A program made the position numbers and the translations under genes. DNA of 64,000 bases, taken from the NCBI RefSeq assembly GCF_019703515.2, contig NC_059379.1:24975880-25039879 (forward strand), in the 5' to 3' direction. Shown here piece by piece: positions 49,168-60,896 of this stretch (within the stretch, counting starts at the first letter, position 1; every line of letters begins with the position of its first letter). The DNA comes from Myxocyprinus asiaticus. Its lineage: Eukaryota > Chordata > Actinopteri > Cypriniformes > Catostomidae. The notes beneath the pieces are model-generated. The model did not search any database. It was not told the DNA's origin and saw only the letters and a list, made by a program, of their open reading frames with translations.

Positions 49168-49817
49168 TGATGAACCATCTAGCATCACTTGACGATACAA
49201 TATAACCTGTTTATTGGGTCATAGCTTCCTGAGGCATTTAGATATCAAGTTCAATAATGGCACATTTGTATAAACTGCATGTGCATGTGTATTCATGTGC
49301 ATCAGACCTACGTATAACATTCTGAAGTTCCACAATTCGACAGAAAACCTTTTTCGAGGCATAATTACACTTTATTAACATCTTAACAAAATGAGACAAA
49401 ACAGCATTACACTTGATCACATATATTGTGGGGAAAAAACATGACTTTAAATTAAATCAGACAGCAAATGCATCAGTAATTTGAAGAGAATCATAACGCC
49501 AATCTACAGAACACATCTAAAGTACCACAAGGCAAATCTTTATCTATAAAAATACATTAAAATGTGTAATCGATCAACAATACTACACTGCAAATCTTTA
49601 CTGTATATACAAACATATATTGAAAGGAATGTGTACTAAAAAAACTGTTAACAGTTGCTGAGTGTGTCATCTAAAACTTTGTTGTATCTCCCTATATATG
49701 CAGACCATATGCAGATTACATTGATGAATAGTATACGGCAGCCATAATTTACTAACCATAAGTCTTAGCTGCCACAGTGACTAAGAGCCAGTCGTGTAAG
49801 ATGATCTTGAATTTTCT

Positions 49818-49859
49818 TCAGACTGTAGACTCTCCCTGGATGCCTGTGAGTGGTGAATC
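49818..49859 (-). pseudogene. lrp2: Candidate last exon of the lrp2-like gene
   Basis: After acceptor tgtcctggcag the frame in phase reads DSPLTGIQGESTV then TGA. The S/T-x-V end would be a class I PDZ ligand. Mammalian LRP2 also ends in an S-x-V type tail. Conserved-looking 3' UTR sequence follows to an AATAAA candidate at 49371-49376. Confidence 0.5.
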
Positions 49860-50934
49860 CTGCCAGGACACAATGTAAGGAATCTTTATCAGTTTTCTTT
49901 CCTCAAATTTAGTCACAAGAGGTAGCACGCTAGGTGCCATTAGGTGCCTTTTTCTTTATGCTGAGGTGGAGGAATCAGCATGTCAAGGTACATGGAGGGA
50001 ATGATAATTGACTGAGGATAAAGAGCTGAATGCATCTGCATTCGCAGAGATCAGTCTCAGGCCTCGACAGAACAAAACACATATACTGTAGATCTGTGTC
50101 ATGCTTGTAATTTCTGCATCTGAGAGACTTACCTTTCATTAATCTGATTCAAATGTAGTATTTTGAGCTACTTATGAAATGTTCAGTGACAGCTCATGTG
50201 TCATTTGCTAAATGATACAGTAGACTGTCTTTTTTGAATTCCATGAAATACTGTAGATGGATGGATATACAGTATAAATGAAATACGATTTCAGAGTTTG
50301 CATCATGTTCCTCCTGATCACAAGGGTTTATTTTGCATCAGTGAATGGTTGACAGTACATTATCCTGTTTATTACATGACTGCTTACCAAATAAAATAAA
50401 ACGATTGACATTCAATATTGATCCAAGTTGAAATATAGGAGATTACACAGTGTAGGAGATTGGTTGTAATGAACAACGGTCAAATATACAGAATAAAGGT
50501 CATCATACAAAAATATTTGACTTTAGAATGCAATGATTGACCAGACAGAAATGAGTAGTCCAGACAGATCTGTAATAACAAACAAGAACATTCTGATGGA
50601 TATCTAAAAATATATTCAGATGACATAACCACAGTAAATTACAGTAATCAAAACAAATTAAGTACACAGATTATATATATCTTTACATCTAACATTTCCT
50701 TTTTGTCTATTAATGTCCACTCAGGCAAACACAATTCCCTTCATGCTTCCAGTTTGCTTTAGCACAGATACTTGCAACTGAATCAACACCTCCTCCACTC
50801 CAAATTACTTTGTCATTTCAATGAGACTTCCAAGGTCTTTCTCTTCCTTTGTTCCCTGTTTTTATCAGCAAGAGAAATTCTTCATCCAAGGCCTTAACAT
50901 GCCTTCACAGGGCTTTAAAATTTAAAAATCTCAC

Positions 50935-51000
50935 CATATACAATGGGTTGGCGAACATATCATCTGTATCCACCTCGGTCTGCAGTTGTGATGTATCAGC
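50935..51000 (-). pseudogene. lrp2: lrp2-like tail exon with FANPLY
   Basis: 22 open codons end with DDMFANPLYM, between acceptor tcttacacag and donor GTGAGA, phase 0 at both ends. It is assigned to this gene by position, phase and the NPxY-type motif. Confidence 0.6.
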
Positions 51001-51880
51001 CTGTGTAAGAGAGGAAAACAGAAATTCAGACACAGTCTAATGACGCTCAGAACTGATTGGTATTACACAGTTGAGACACAGATCTATCTCTGTGCTACCA
51101 TGCTGTGTGGAATGAAGGTCGCCTGTGGGTTTTTGCTGTTACTTATTGATGTCTCTCGAGCTCTTTTGTGTCTTCTTCTCCCAAACAATTGCCTTTTCCT
51201 TGTTTTGTTTTTTACAGGACTTGCACGGCAGCAATGTATTGATATTCCTCAAACATTCTGATAAGGGTTTTGTCTTAACCCCTAACCCTAAGTATAAAAC
51301 TTCTTCGGAACTTCTTAACCCTTGTACACTTATCAATAGAGAACCCCGTTCCATCTGTTTGGGTCAAATTTGACACGAAACATCAAATGTCGAACCCCCG
51401 TTATTTTTTTATATTTTTGTCTTCAATTAAGTAAAAAAACTACAGTTATGCATTTCATATGGGATTTTATAGTATTTTTTTTTTACCTTATTTTCCTCTA
51501 AATTACTCAGTTACTCCATCCATGTTCACAGAAAATATGCACATTTTATGTTATCTTCTCTTCAATAAAAAACTTTATTTCAGTAAATGTAAAGATTGTC
51601 AATACATCAAAATATGTCATCCAACGGATCTCTCTGATGAATTCTGCTGGAATAAAAATAACAATGACATGAAATGACAACTAGGAACAGTAGATGGCTT
51701 CAGTGCTCCATGCATTGGCTGACTTGAGGCACTTACGATGGAAGTGAATGGAGCCAATACGTAAATGTTAAAATACTCACTGTTTCAAAAGTAAAGACAC
51801 AAGGCGTAAACAATATGTGTGCTAACATGATTCTAGTATGTTAAAATCACTCTCTAACAATTTCCTTGTAATGTTATATA

Positions 51881-53310
51881 CAGTGCTGTGTATTTTTCAT
51901 ACTAAATTGTTTTAGAACTTCAAATGAGATATGACATAAACAAAGGAAACCTGAGTAAACACAAAATACAGTTTTCAAATATATATATATATATATATAT
52001 ATATTGATTTTTTTTACCAAAGCAAAAAAGTTATCCAACACCTATATCACCCATGTGAAAAACTAGCTGCCCCCTTAAACTTAATAGCTGGTTGTGCCAT
52101 CTTTAGCAGCAACAACTGCAACCAAATGCTTCTGATAACTGGAAATCAGTCTTTCACAACGCTGTGGTGGAATTTTGGCCCACTCTTCTTTGCAGAGCTG
52201 CTTTAGTTCAGCCACACTGGAGGGTTTTCTAGCATGAACTGCCCGTTTAAGGTCCTGCCACAGCATCTCAATTGGGTTCAAGTCAGGACTTTGGCTAGGG
52301 TCACTCCAAAACTTAAATTTAGCTTCTTTTGAGCCATTCAGAGGTGGACTTATTCCCAAGTCGCCCTGGCCCTGAAGCAGCAAAGCATCCACACATCATC
52401 ACACTACCACCACAATGCTTGACCGTAGGTATGATGTTCTTTTTGTGGAATTCTGTGTTTGATTTACGGCAGATTTAATGGGACCCCTGTCTTTCAAACA
52501 GTTCCACTTTCAACTCATCAGTCCACAGAACATTCTCCCAAAAGGTTTGAGGATCATCAAAGTGTGTTTTGGTAAAATTCAGATGAGACCTAATGTTCTT
52601 CTGGGTTAGCAGTGGTTTTCGCCTCGCCACTCTTCCATGGATGGCATTTTTGGCCAGTGTCTTTCTGATAGCGGAGTCATGAACAGTGACCTTTATTGAT
52701 GCAAGAGAGGCCTGCAGTTCCTTGGATGTTGTCCTTGGCTTTTTTGTGACTTCCTGGATGAGTCGTTGCTGCGCTCTTGGAGGAATTTTGGAAGGTCGGC
52801 CACTTCTGGGAAGGTTCACTACTGTGCCAAATTTTCTCCATTTGGAGATAATGGCTCTCACTGTGGTTCTTTGGAGTCCAAGAGCCTTTGAAATAGTTTT
52901 GTAACCCTTCCCAGACTGATGTATTTCTGTCAACTTTTTCCTCATCATTTCTGGAATTTTTTTTGACCTTGGCATAGTGCTATTGGGTGGGACCTTTTAG
53001 CCAACTTCATGCTGCTGAAAAAGTTATATTTAGGTGTTGATTTGGTTGAACAGGGCTGGCAGTAATCAGGCCTGGGTGGTCTAGTCCAGCTGAATCCCTT
53101 TATGAATGCAGTTTCATAGATTTGGGGATTTAGTAACTAATGGGCAAATACTTTTTCACACAAGCCCAGTTGGTATTGGATAACTTTAATAATTTTTTTA
53201 ATAAATAACATTATCATATAAAAACCGAATTTTGTGTTTACTCAGATTGCCTTTGTTTTATGTTAGATTTTGTTTGAATTTTTGAAACAATTTAGTATGA
53301 GAAATACACA
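51881..53310 (-). mobile_element. Degenerate Tc1-like transposon in an lrp2-like intron
   Basis: The terminal inverted repeats are about 100 bp: CAGTGCTGTGTATTTTTCAT at 51881 and its imperfect mirror ending near 53310, next to TA. It encodes a broken transposase on the minus strand. A (TA)n sits at 51979-52003. It lies between the exons at 50935 and 53756. Confidence 0.88.
52081..52975 (-). pseudogene. Broken Tc1-type transposase
   Basis: The N-terminal 166 codons (52975-52475) are open, with the helix-turn-helix (GKGYKTISKALGLQRTTV), the GRPSK linker and the catalytic-domain start (VLWTDELKVELF). The frame then meets a TAA and, after a frameshift, resumes in 52392-52081 with [17 protein letters not shown] and the usual C-terminus ending DGTTSY. 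It is less decayed than the copy at 8055. Confidence 0.88.
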
Positions 53311-53755
53311 AAAACAAAAGAAATCAGACAAAACGTAAACCCTGCAAACGACCATAAAATGATTGAAACAGCTTTATAGCTCAAATAATACACAAGCTTT
53401 ATTAGAAGAATGAATATAAGTGCTTTTAAAAAAATTATAAGCTTCACATTTCTGCCTTTAAACCCTCCAAAAATTGGCCCCATTCACTTCCATTGTAAGT
53501 TCCTCACTGCAACCCAGATTTTGCTTTTGTGGTAATCAATATTATGCCACAAATTCTGTCAACTGAGCTTAACTTGTATTGAACCCGGAATATCCCATAT
53601 CCAGACTCCATTCAAACTTTGTTAAATAGATAATTTCAGCCTTAGGAGTGCCATCTATTTTTATTTTTATTTTTGGTTTTTTTAAACATTATACTTTTTA
53701 ATTCAAATCATCCAACCAAACAAAGTGAAATCATTTCCAGGAAAATAAATCATAC

Positions 53756-53878
53756 ATTGCTAAACTTGTCAGGCTTAGTGTTGGTTGGAATGGCATCTGT
53801 TTTGGCAGGGGTTGCAGCATCATTTAGCTGGGTCACAGAGTTCATCTCAGTAGCATAAACTGGGTTTTCAATACTCTC
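53756..53878 (-). pseudogene. lrp2: lrp2-like tail exon with IENPVY
   Basis: 41 open codons begin ESIENPVYATEM and are Thr/Pro-rich afterwards. If the donor AAT/GTATGA is used it joins in phase to 51000. If not, translation stops at the TGA at 53750-53752. Confidence 0.7.
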
Positions 53879-53932
53879 CTGAATGCCAAAAGATTTAAAG
53901 AAAACACTGAGCCTGACATTCAGTTTTTTACT

Positions 53933-54838
53933 TTAAAGCGATAGTTCACCCAAAAATGAAAATTCTCTCATCATTTACTCACCCTCATGCCATCCCAGAT
54001 GTGTATGACTTTCTTTCTTCTGCAGATCACAAATGAAGATTTTTAGAAGAATATCTCAGCTCTGTAGGTCCATACACTGCAAGTGAATGGTGGACAGAAC
54101 TTTGAAGCTCCAAAAAGCAGATCATGTCAGCATAAACATAATCCATCAAACTCCAGTGGTTCAAGCAATGTCTTCACAAGTGATCAAGTCAAGGCCGTAG
54201 CAAGGAATTCTGGGCCCCCTGACTGTATATTGATCAGGGCCCCTTTCATTTAAAGAAATACAGTAAAAAATTTGTTGTGGGCCCCCCTTGACCTGTGGGC
54301 CCCTAGAATCATTACCACCTTTCACCCCATTAGCTACAGCCCTGATCCAGTTGGTTTTGGGTGAGAACAGACAAAACAAAACTCCTTTTTAACTGTAGAT
54401 TTTGACAGCAGTCTCCTTGGCGATCATGATTTCAGGCTCGATTACACTTCCTATAGCACCATCTAGCGCTCTGCACATGTGTCAAGCAGCACTAGGAAGT
54501 GTAATTGAGCTTGAAATCATGATCGTGCCAAGTGACTGCAATGGCAAGATATATAGTGAAAAAGGAGTTACCCAAAACCAACTGGATTGCTTCAGAAGAC
54601 ATTGATTTAACCACTGGAGTCATATGGATTACATTTATGCTGACTTTATCTCCTTTTTTGGAGCTTTAAAGTTCTGGCCACCATTAAACTGCATTTTGAG
54701 GACCTACAGAGCTGAGATATTCTTCTAGAAATCTTAATTTGTGTTCTGCAGAAGACAGAAAGTCATACACATCTGGGATGACATGAGGGTGAGTATATGC
54801 TGAGAGAATTTTAATTTTGGGGTGCACTATCCCTTTGA
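53933..54838. mobile_element. TTAA-flanked MITE, long-core type B, with a nested hAT MITE
   Basis: The ends and the gatgtgtatgac pair match the family at 33517. The centre is different: a third inverted pair (atcatgatttcaggctcgat at about 54424 and its mirror at about 54505-54530) surrounds gcaccatctagcgctctgc. A small hAT-type element is inserted in its left arm at 54190-54343. Confidence 0.82.
54190..54343. mobile_element. Small hAT-type MITE nested in the previous element
   Basis: The inverted ends are CAAGGCCGTAGC and a block reverse-complementing to AGGGCTGTAGC. The flanking 8-mers GATCAAGT (54182-54189) and GATCCAGT (54344-54351) differ at one base. Gggcccc-rich blocks lie inside. Confidence 0.7.
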
Positions 54839-55310
54839 ACAAATAGTTCAACTAAAAATAAAAATTCAGTCACAATTTACACACTGTTTAGTCACTACAA
54901 ACCTGTATGTTTTTTCTTTCTTCTGTGGAACATAAAATAATGTATTTTGTTTATAAAGCTGCTCTTTACCATATAACAAAAATATACAGTGACCAAAGGC
55001 TATCATGCTTCAGTAATAACATAAAAGAACCATTAAGAAAAAAGAACCATTTGACTCATTTTATAAATTCCAAGACTTCTGAAGCCATTTGATAGCTTTG
55101 TGTGAGGAACAGACCAAAAGTCATTATTCGCTAAAAATCTTCCACAAACACAAAGCTTGTATAACTGTTGAATACTTGGAACACAGCACATTAAGTCAAA
55201 TGAACTAAAAAATAAATAAATAAATAAAAAAAAGCATACAGGTTTTAAATGACATGAGGGTGAATATTAATTTTTTGTTGTTTTCTTTAGTTTTGGTGAA
55301 CTATCCCATT
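54838..55310. mobile_element. Diverged copy of the TTAA MITE family
   Basis: The left end is aatagttcaactaaaaataa and the right end is tttggtgaactatccca. The middle is diverged. Confidence 0.6.
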
Positions 55311-55363
55311 CAGACTAAATTCAGTACACTGTTTCTTCCACTAGAGAGCAGTAAAAGACATAC

Positions 55364-55501
55364 TATGGCAGGCCCGCTGATGACTGTAGTCGCAACAGTG
55401 GCAGGGGTGGTGGGAGAGCCCTTTGTTTCTCCCTCATCACTGTATGCAGGGTTCTCAAAACTTCTTCCTGTTCCCTCCACTTCTATAGATGTACTGGACT
55501 C
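55364..55501 (-). pseudogene. lrp2: lrp2-like tail exon with FENPAY
   Basis: 46 open codons contain the endocytosis-type motif FENPAY, which binds PTB-domain adaptors in LDL-receptor-family tails. The splice sites are good and both ends are phase 0. Confidence 0.8.
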
Positions 55502-55734
55502 CTGTTTTTGACCAGAGAGCAAAATATGTTGATATTAACAAGGCAAACAAACCTACATCTTCAAATTAGCATGAAACATTTCCATTCAACTTTTTAAAAG
55601 CAAGCCTCTGCACTAATAATATGGATATTATCAGATTTTTACCAACCAAGACACCATTAATTTAGCAAATAATTATGTAATCACAGGATATGTTTAAAAT
55701 GCATAGATAACAGGTTAAGTACAAACCCCTTTGG

Positions 55735-55800
55735 GGATGTTTTTGTTGTCATTATCTTCTCTGGATTCTGGTGGGTTGTTAGATGATTCAGATGAACCAC
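55735..55800 (-). pseudogene. lrp2: lrp2-like cytoplasmic exon (tentative)
   Basis: An open acidic segment, PESREDNDNKNIPKG, resembles part of the LRP2 tail and is in phase with the next exon. The junction to the transmembrane exon does not keep phase, so the 5' boundary is unsure. Confidence 0.5.
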
Positions 55801-55930
55801 CCTTAATTATGTTAAACAATAGATTTAATGTGGTATGTGTACTGTAACTGTATTTAACTGCAGAGTACTGTATGTTCTCTGTCTCATTAATGAGACATTT
55901 TTATTAATTGTCACCAGAAATGGGGCCTAC

Positions 55931-56062
55931 TGAAGTTAGATATGCTGACATATAGATTGATGTTATGCAGAGCATCCATGATTTTTGATTTCTTATGGGC
56001 AGAATATATCAGTAATCCCAGGAAAATAGCTACAGCTGCTGTTACTTCAAGAGCAATGGCAA
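55931..56062 (-). pseudogene. lrp2: lrp2-like transmembrane exon (open)
   Basis: After a strong acceptor (tttttacatccacag) the exon encodes a hydrophobic span, VTAAVAIFLGLLIY, then a stop-transfer SAHKKSK. It stays in frame with the preceding exon. Confidence 0.8.
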
Positions 56063-56232
56063 CTGTGGATGTAAAAAGAGTGACAGAGGCAGACAGGATG
56101 TGGTACACATCTCGTTTGCTAAGAGACCTGTTTTGCATGAGGACAAATTCCATACTAGCTACATAATAACTGCAATGCTGAGGTTTAATACCAGGTGACA
56201 GAAGGGTGTTATGTACCAACATAAGATTCTAC

Positions 56233-56297
56233 CTGAGGTTGTGACTACACCATAAATACTGGTCTGGCAGAAATCTCCTTTCCAATCAGGAGGACAG
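56233..56297 (-). pseudogene. lrp2: lrp2-like last EGF, second half
   Basis: CPPDWKGDFCQTSIYG completes the EGF. The exon then ends at donor GTAGAA, in phase with the transmembrane exon. Confidence 0.75.
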
Positions 56298-56719
56298 CTG
56301 TGAGGACAGTTAGCAGTCAGCATTACATAAATTTATCCATACATCCATCCACACACAAACACACCCATGTACCCTTTTTTAAAGGCCATTTGTAGTCATC
56401 TATATGCTGTATTCTAAAGGTTTTAACAGATATACACATTTAAAATGTACAGTCTTTCTCTTCTGGGAAAATGGACTAAAAATGGTAATGATTTTTTACA
56501 CTACACAGAATTTTGTCCAGTCAAATGCTCTCTAGAATGATAATGTAAAGTAAATAAAGCCTGTTAGCGATTTTAAAAAAGGGACACGCCCTTCAATATG
56601 TCCTGTCCAAACTTCTTGTTTCAATAGGAAATATGTCAACACAGAAAACAGTGCTTGTCAAGCAATTTCATTAAACATTACAATTGTGTCAATTTCATCA
56701 GAAATTATTATAAGCTTAC

Positions 56720-56800
56720 ATGCCTTATTGTCGTCAAAATAGCAGGTTCCTCGATTCATGCACTGGCATGGAGGGGGCATGGTGGGTTCAGGATCAGTTC
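56720..56800 (-). pseudogene. lrp2: lrp2-like last EGF, first half
   Basis: MPPPCQCMNRGTCYFDDNK corresponds to the juxtamembrane EGF of LRP2. The donor GTAAGC leaves a phase that does not fit the next exon in its homologous frame, which suggests another small indel or an altered splice site. Confidence 0.7.
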
Positions 56801-57038
56801 CTATCAAAAATCATACAGCAAAACACAATCGTCAGTCGATGACAGTATAAATAGAGCTGAGATATAAATGTGCACCACATTATTGACTTGGTGCAGGAAC
56901 CGAACTGCCATCATATATCCTGTAATATTACTGAAACCCGCAGGCAAACGTCAGCAATGTCGGTTTGAATAGCTAAAATTAATTACTTTATGATCACATC
57001 ATCAAGATAAAGACAGAGATAACAAGTATAAAAGGCAC

Positions 57039-57158
57039 CTGCGTCACACTCCGTACTGCTGCCAGGGAAGAAGCTGGTGCCCTCTGGAAAAGCACAGGTG
57101 TAGCCTCCTGGCCTTAACAAACACAGATGACTGCATGTGCCCTTACAAGGGTTCTTCA
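57039..57158 (-). pseudogene. lrp2: lrp2-like EGF exon lacking one cysteine
   Basis: This reads [20 protein letters not shown], then [10 protein letters not shown]. The CxCP cysteine of the EGF fold is Phe (TTT at 57088-57090). Splice sites and phase are intact. Confidence 0.85.
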
Positions 57159-57479
57159 CTGTGGGAGGGAGAGATAATGCCAGTCACACACATTCATCTC
57201 ACCTATAAAATCACTTTTTATGGATTACTTATAACATTATTGGATACCTACATATCCTCACAACCATCATTATATGGAACAATTAAGGGACCACTTCAAA
57301 TTATCAGTTTCTCCGGATTTACTATTTGTAGGTATGTGTTTATGTAAAATAATGCAAAGAAACAAGTTCATATTCATTTTTAAACAACACAATACTAATG
57401 TTTTAACTTAGGAAGAGTTCAGAAATCTGTATTTGGTGGAATATCCCTGATTTTCAATCACATATGCATGAAGAATGTG

Positions 57480-57580
57480 AAAAATATTCACTTGAGTTCT
57501 GCAGAAGAAAGAAAGGGGTTGGCTTAAGTGTGAGTAAATGATGTGAGAATTTAAATTTTTGGGTAAACAATTTCTTTAAC
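57480..57580. mobile_element. Right-end fragment of the TTAA MITE family
   Basis: The sequence gttctgcagaagaaagaaag through tttgggtaaacaatttcttt is the right arm only. It sits where propeller exons of the lrp2-like gene would be expected. Confidence 0.6.
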
Positions 57581-57959
57581 AAATGGAACCTTATTGTGGT
57601 GTTTTTTTTAAGATTTACGCATTCCAATTTCATGAAAATTCAACAAAATTCCATCAAACTGAATAGAGTAATCTTTAACTAAATAATATTTTAAAAACCT
57701 ACAAATTTTATAAAAAAACTACACAATTCAGTTTTATGGAATTTTGTTATGAAATCTAAATGCGTAAATCTTAAAAATAGGCTAAAATATTTTTGAGTAG
57801 CATCTTTTAAAACAGTGTTTACAACGTGCTTTATATAATAATATTTGTATAAGAAAAGGGATTTAAGTGCTGGATTTATGTAATTCCTTAGTCTTGTATG
57901 AGTCAGCATTATAACAGAAGTCAAGTCTAGATATACCAAATGCATAAATGCCTCACTGC

Positions 57960-58161
57960 CAGAAAAATATCGGAATTGTAAACAGAATGCTTTGCCTGCC
58001 AACCTAGTCCACTGCAATTCTATAAGACTTGTTGATATACTTGATGTCCAGGTTAACGGCAGCAGCAATGTTATTACTGTGATCATCCAAAGCAGGCAGA
58101 TAAGCTCGTTTAATAGCACCAGGTAGTGCACCCTTCCCTTCTACTATAAAATACACCATAC
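57960..58161 (-). pseudogene. lrp2: lrp2-like propeller exon with nonsense codon
   Basis: MVYFIVEGKGALPGAIKRAY to YRIAVD is open, then TAG (58004-58006) replaces the Trp of the conserved VDWVGR. Beyond it the homology fades, and no further propeller blades are recognisable before 57158. Confidence 0.85.
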
Positions 58162-58344
58162 CTGACACACAGAAAAGGTAATGCACCATATGAAGCACAA
58201 AAGATGTGAAATTGTGAACTTTGAAAGTGATTAGTTATCATATTTGGTGCTTTTATCATAACTGGTTTGTGATTAATTTATTATTGATAATTTATTATTT
58301 GTGTATTAGGAGGAACAGGCTAATGTCTTATAAAGATTACACAC

Positions 58345-58488
58345 TGAATCCAGTGTTGTTGTGGTCCCAGTCGTAGTCCAGGGCCACAGTGTGCTCCTCT
58401 TCCTGCAGGAAGTCACGGTACTTCTCTCTCTGGAGGTTGAAGCGGCTGATACGGATGTTCTCCGGCAGCAGGAGCAACGGCCCTGGAC
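58345..58488 (-). pseudogene. lrp2: lrp2-like exon, start of last propeller (open)
   Basis: PGPLLLLPENIRISRFNLQR through VALDYDWDHNNTGFS is open, with acceptor ctctcttag and donor GTGTGT. It matches the LRP2 segment before the last propeller. Confidence 0.85.
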
Positions 58489-58782
58489 CTAAGAGAGAGG
58501 AATGACAGAAATGAACATGCATACTGAAGACTTAATTTCCTATTACTCAAAGACTTGTGCTAAACATATTCTGATTATTTTCAGTATCCTACTTGTGAAT
58601 GAGTACTAATTTGTCTTTCTTGTGAGAAGCCAAAGGAAAATTTCCACATTTGTGGATAATAAAGTTCAATCAATCAATCAATCAATCAGTCAATCAGTCA
58701 ATCAATCAATCAGTAAATTTATTGTGTGTTGTTCCACACAAATATAGTTTTCACAATATAGTATCACAGAATGTGTTCCTAC

Positions 58783-58908
58783 CTTCAGCCTCGCACTCAT
58801 TTCCTGTGCACACTTTCTTGTACCCCTGGGCACACTCACAGTCATAGCTGCCTTTAAAGTTCTTGCAGACCTGTGGGCATACGGCACACTCTAAACACTA
58901 ATCTATAT
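58783..58908 (-). pseudogene. lrp2: lrp2-like calcium-binding EGF exon with nonsense codon
   Basis: The exon has good splice sites and encodes an EGF module (VCKNFKGSYDCECAQGYKK). The DIDE calcium-binding motif reads DID-stop, because its Glu codon is TAG at 58898-58900. Confidence 0.85.
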
Positions 58909-59459
58909 CTGCAAGGAGAAAGATACACACAGGATAAGCGGAGGCATAGCAAGATAAAAGTGAGGGTTAAAACACCATTCATAGGTAAAACGTTGAACTT
59001 GTCTATTTACCTCCAAGATATTCATTTGGAAAATGTAAGACTAATTGAAAAGGACAAAGGAGTGAAGAGAATTGTGTTAAGATGCTTAGTGTACTTAGTG
59101 TCTCAGTTATGGACAACACGGCAAATCCGTTTACCTTAAAGTGCTCCAGGACTATATGAACCAGTGAACTCGTGAAATGGCACTTGTGTTTCTTTGCCGC
59201 AGATACACTGCAAGACATGTGAAGAATGTGAGCTTCTTTCCAATGACAGTTTATTCTAAAGCAAGCAATTACACTATGAGAATTGCATTATACTCTAATA
59301 AGTGTGACCTGGAGCATGCAAAGATGTAGATTATTCAACATCATTAGCAGTTCACTTTTGCAATTTAGGACTGATTGTTTTCATTCCAACTGCAAACTGT
59401 AACAGAATTCACATGAACCGTATCCTAGATCAACTTTTCAAGTTCGGTTTCATTGTCAC

Positions 59460-59617
59460 CACAGCGGAACTGATTGCTGGAGCAGTCTGCCACACACTGG
59501 ATCTTAAAGCCAATTGACAGACCAATGAAGTGATCTGGACACACACATGTAGCAGATCAGACCCAATCAGACACAGGTGACTGCAGGTTAGGAAATGGTC
59601 ATTGCAAGGATTCTCAC
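59460..59617 (-). pseudogene. lrp2: lrp2-like EGF and class A start, frameshifted
   Basis: ENPCNDHFLTCSHLCLIGSD reads in one frame, then CVCPDHFIGLSIGFKIQC and CSSNQFRC in another, with the shift at about 59552. The expected tandem class A exons do not follow in the next 550 bp. Confidence 0.8.
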
Positions 59618-59694
59618 CTAAGGAAACCTAGAAAAATACTTTCAAACAACTATAATTTAACTTTCTGTTGTAAGTTGTGAAATGAATGATATAC

Positions 59695-59929
59695 TATAGT
59701 CTTCCTGTAAGGCTGTCTGTAAGGATGGTAGATGTGGATGTCATTTGGGCAGTGTGTGATGTTGCCCATGACAATACGGTCAGCACCGGTGTACTTGTGG
59801 GCCCTCTCTATGGTGTGGGTGTTCCAGTCGGTCCAGAATACAGAGTCTTCAAACAGGGTCAAAGCGTAAGCATGAGGCAAGGAGCCAGCTATAGCCCTGT
59901 GTCTGTTCTGTCCATCCATATCAGCATAA
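59695..59929 (-). pseudogene. lrp2: lrp2-like propeller exon (open, donor weakened)
   Basis: It follows acceptor atcccaacag and encodes YADMDGQNRHRAIAGSLPHA, LFEDSVFWTDWNTHTIERA and DIHIYHPYRQP, a very close fit to LRP2. The expected donor after HPYRQP is not there; the next GT is at 59693-59694, and using it leaves the wrong phase for the next exon. Confidence 0.75.
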
Positions 59930-60181
59930 CTGTTGGGATAAGGAAATAGCAATTAGAAGGATAGTTTGGTTTCAAAATACAAGACTTATGGCAAATGCCC
60001 CTGAGCTGGTGGTGAATTTACTAAAATCCACTAAAGAAAAGTATTCTAACTTAGATAAAGTAGCCCTACTGTGTGTGTTGTGCTGGAGATACCCATGATT
60101 ATGCTATCACCAATTATTTATTGGTTTGGGTTAGATATAATATTATTAGAAAAGTTAAGGGATAATAGTATTTTATTTTAC

Positions 60182-60352
60182 TCAAGGAAATTGAGGTGAG
60201 CATCAGCAAAAAATATCTTGTTACTGGTGTAGTCAATGGTCAGGGCATTTGGCCACACCAGCTTTGAAGTGATGATGGCAGATGCACTGGATCCATCCAT
60301 GCTAGCCCTGCCAGTGAAAGCTGTCCATCCCCAGTCTGTCCATTATAGCCAT
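60182..60352 (-). pseudogene. lrp2: lrp2-like propeller exon with nonsense codon
   Basis: The exon splices in phase to the previous one, but the fourth codon position, where LRP2 has the Tyr of YWTD, is TAA (60343-60345). The rest is open, with [19 protein letters not shown] and [15 protein letters not shown]. Confidence 0.85.
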
Positions 60353-60468
60353 CTGACCGGGAACAGGATGAAGAACATTTGGAAATTTCATACATAAAAA
60401 TGCTAGACAAATGCTAGTTCAACTACAAACAAACTACTACTATACATTTAAATGGTTATTTTTCTCAC

Positions 60469-60621
60469 CCATATTTAGGGTTGACAGCGACAGCCTGAGG
60501 AATTGCAAAGCAGTATGTAGAGTTGGTGTCAACACAATCTTGAAGGAGCTTCTTTTGGTAATGTCCATCAAGTTCAGACACGTGAATGGCTCCCATGGTT
60601 GCATCTGTCCAGTACAGCTTT
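60469..60621 (-). pseudogene. lrp2: lrp2-like propeller exon (still open)
   Basis: The frame is open from the split Arg codon through KLYWTDATMGAIHVSELDG to NPKYG, with donor GTGAGA. It encodes one YWTD blade and the Cys pair found in LRP2 (DCVDTNSTYCF). Confidence 0.85.
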
Positions 60622-60896
60622 CTATAATGAAAGGAACACCCAGCCATACACTAACCCTCATAAACCTTGTGTTTAGAAAGCAATGCCCAGTTATTTTTAG
60701 AATATACTGAATATATTAAAGTGAAAGTTTGAATCAAGCTTTGAACACCAAAATGAGTACTTTGTCATCATGCACTCATCCTTATGATGTTACTAACCAG
60801 CATCACTTTCTTTCTCCCATAGAACACAAAAGGGGAATTTCTGAAGAATGTGCTGTTAATTTTTTCCTTGCAATTACGAAGAATGTTGATCGGACC

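Noticed and set aside
57691..58131. 146-codon minus-strand frame with hydrophobic start
   Set aside because: It runs in a different frame across a broken lrp2-like exon and its intron. Only the other frame has homology.
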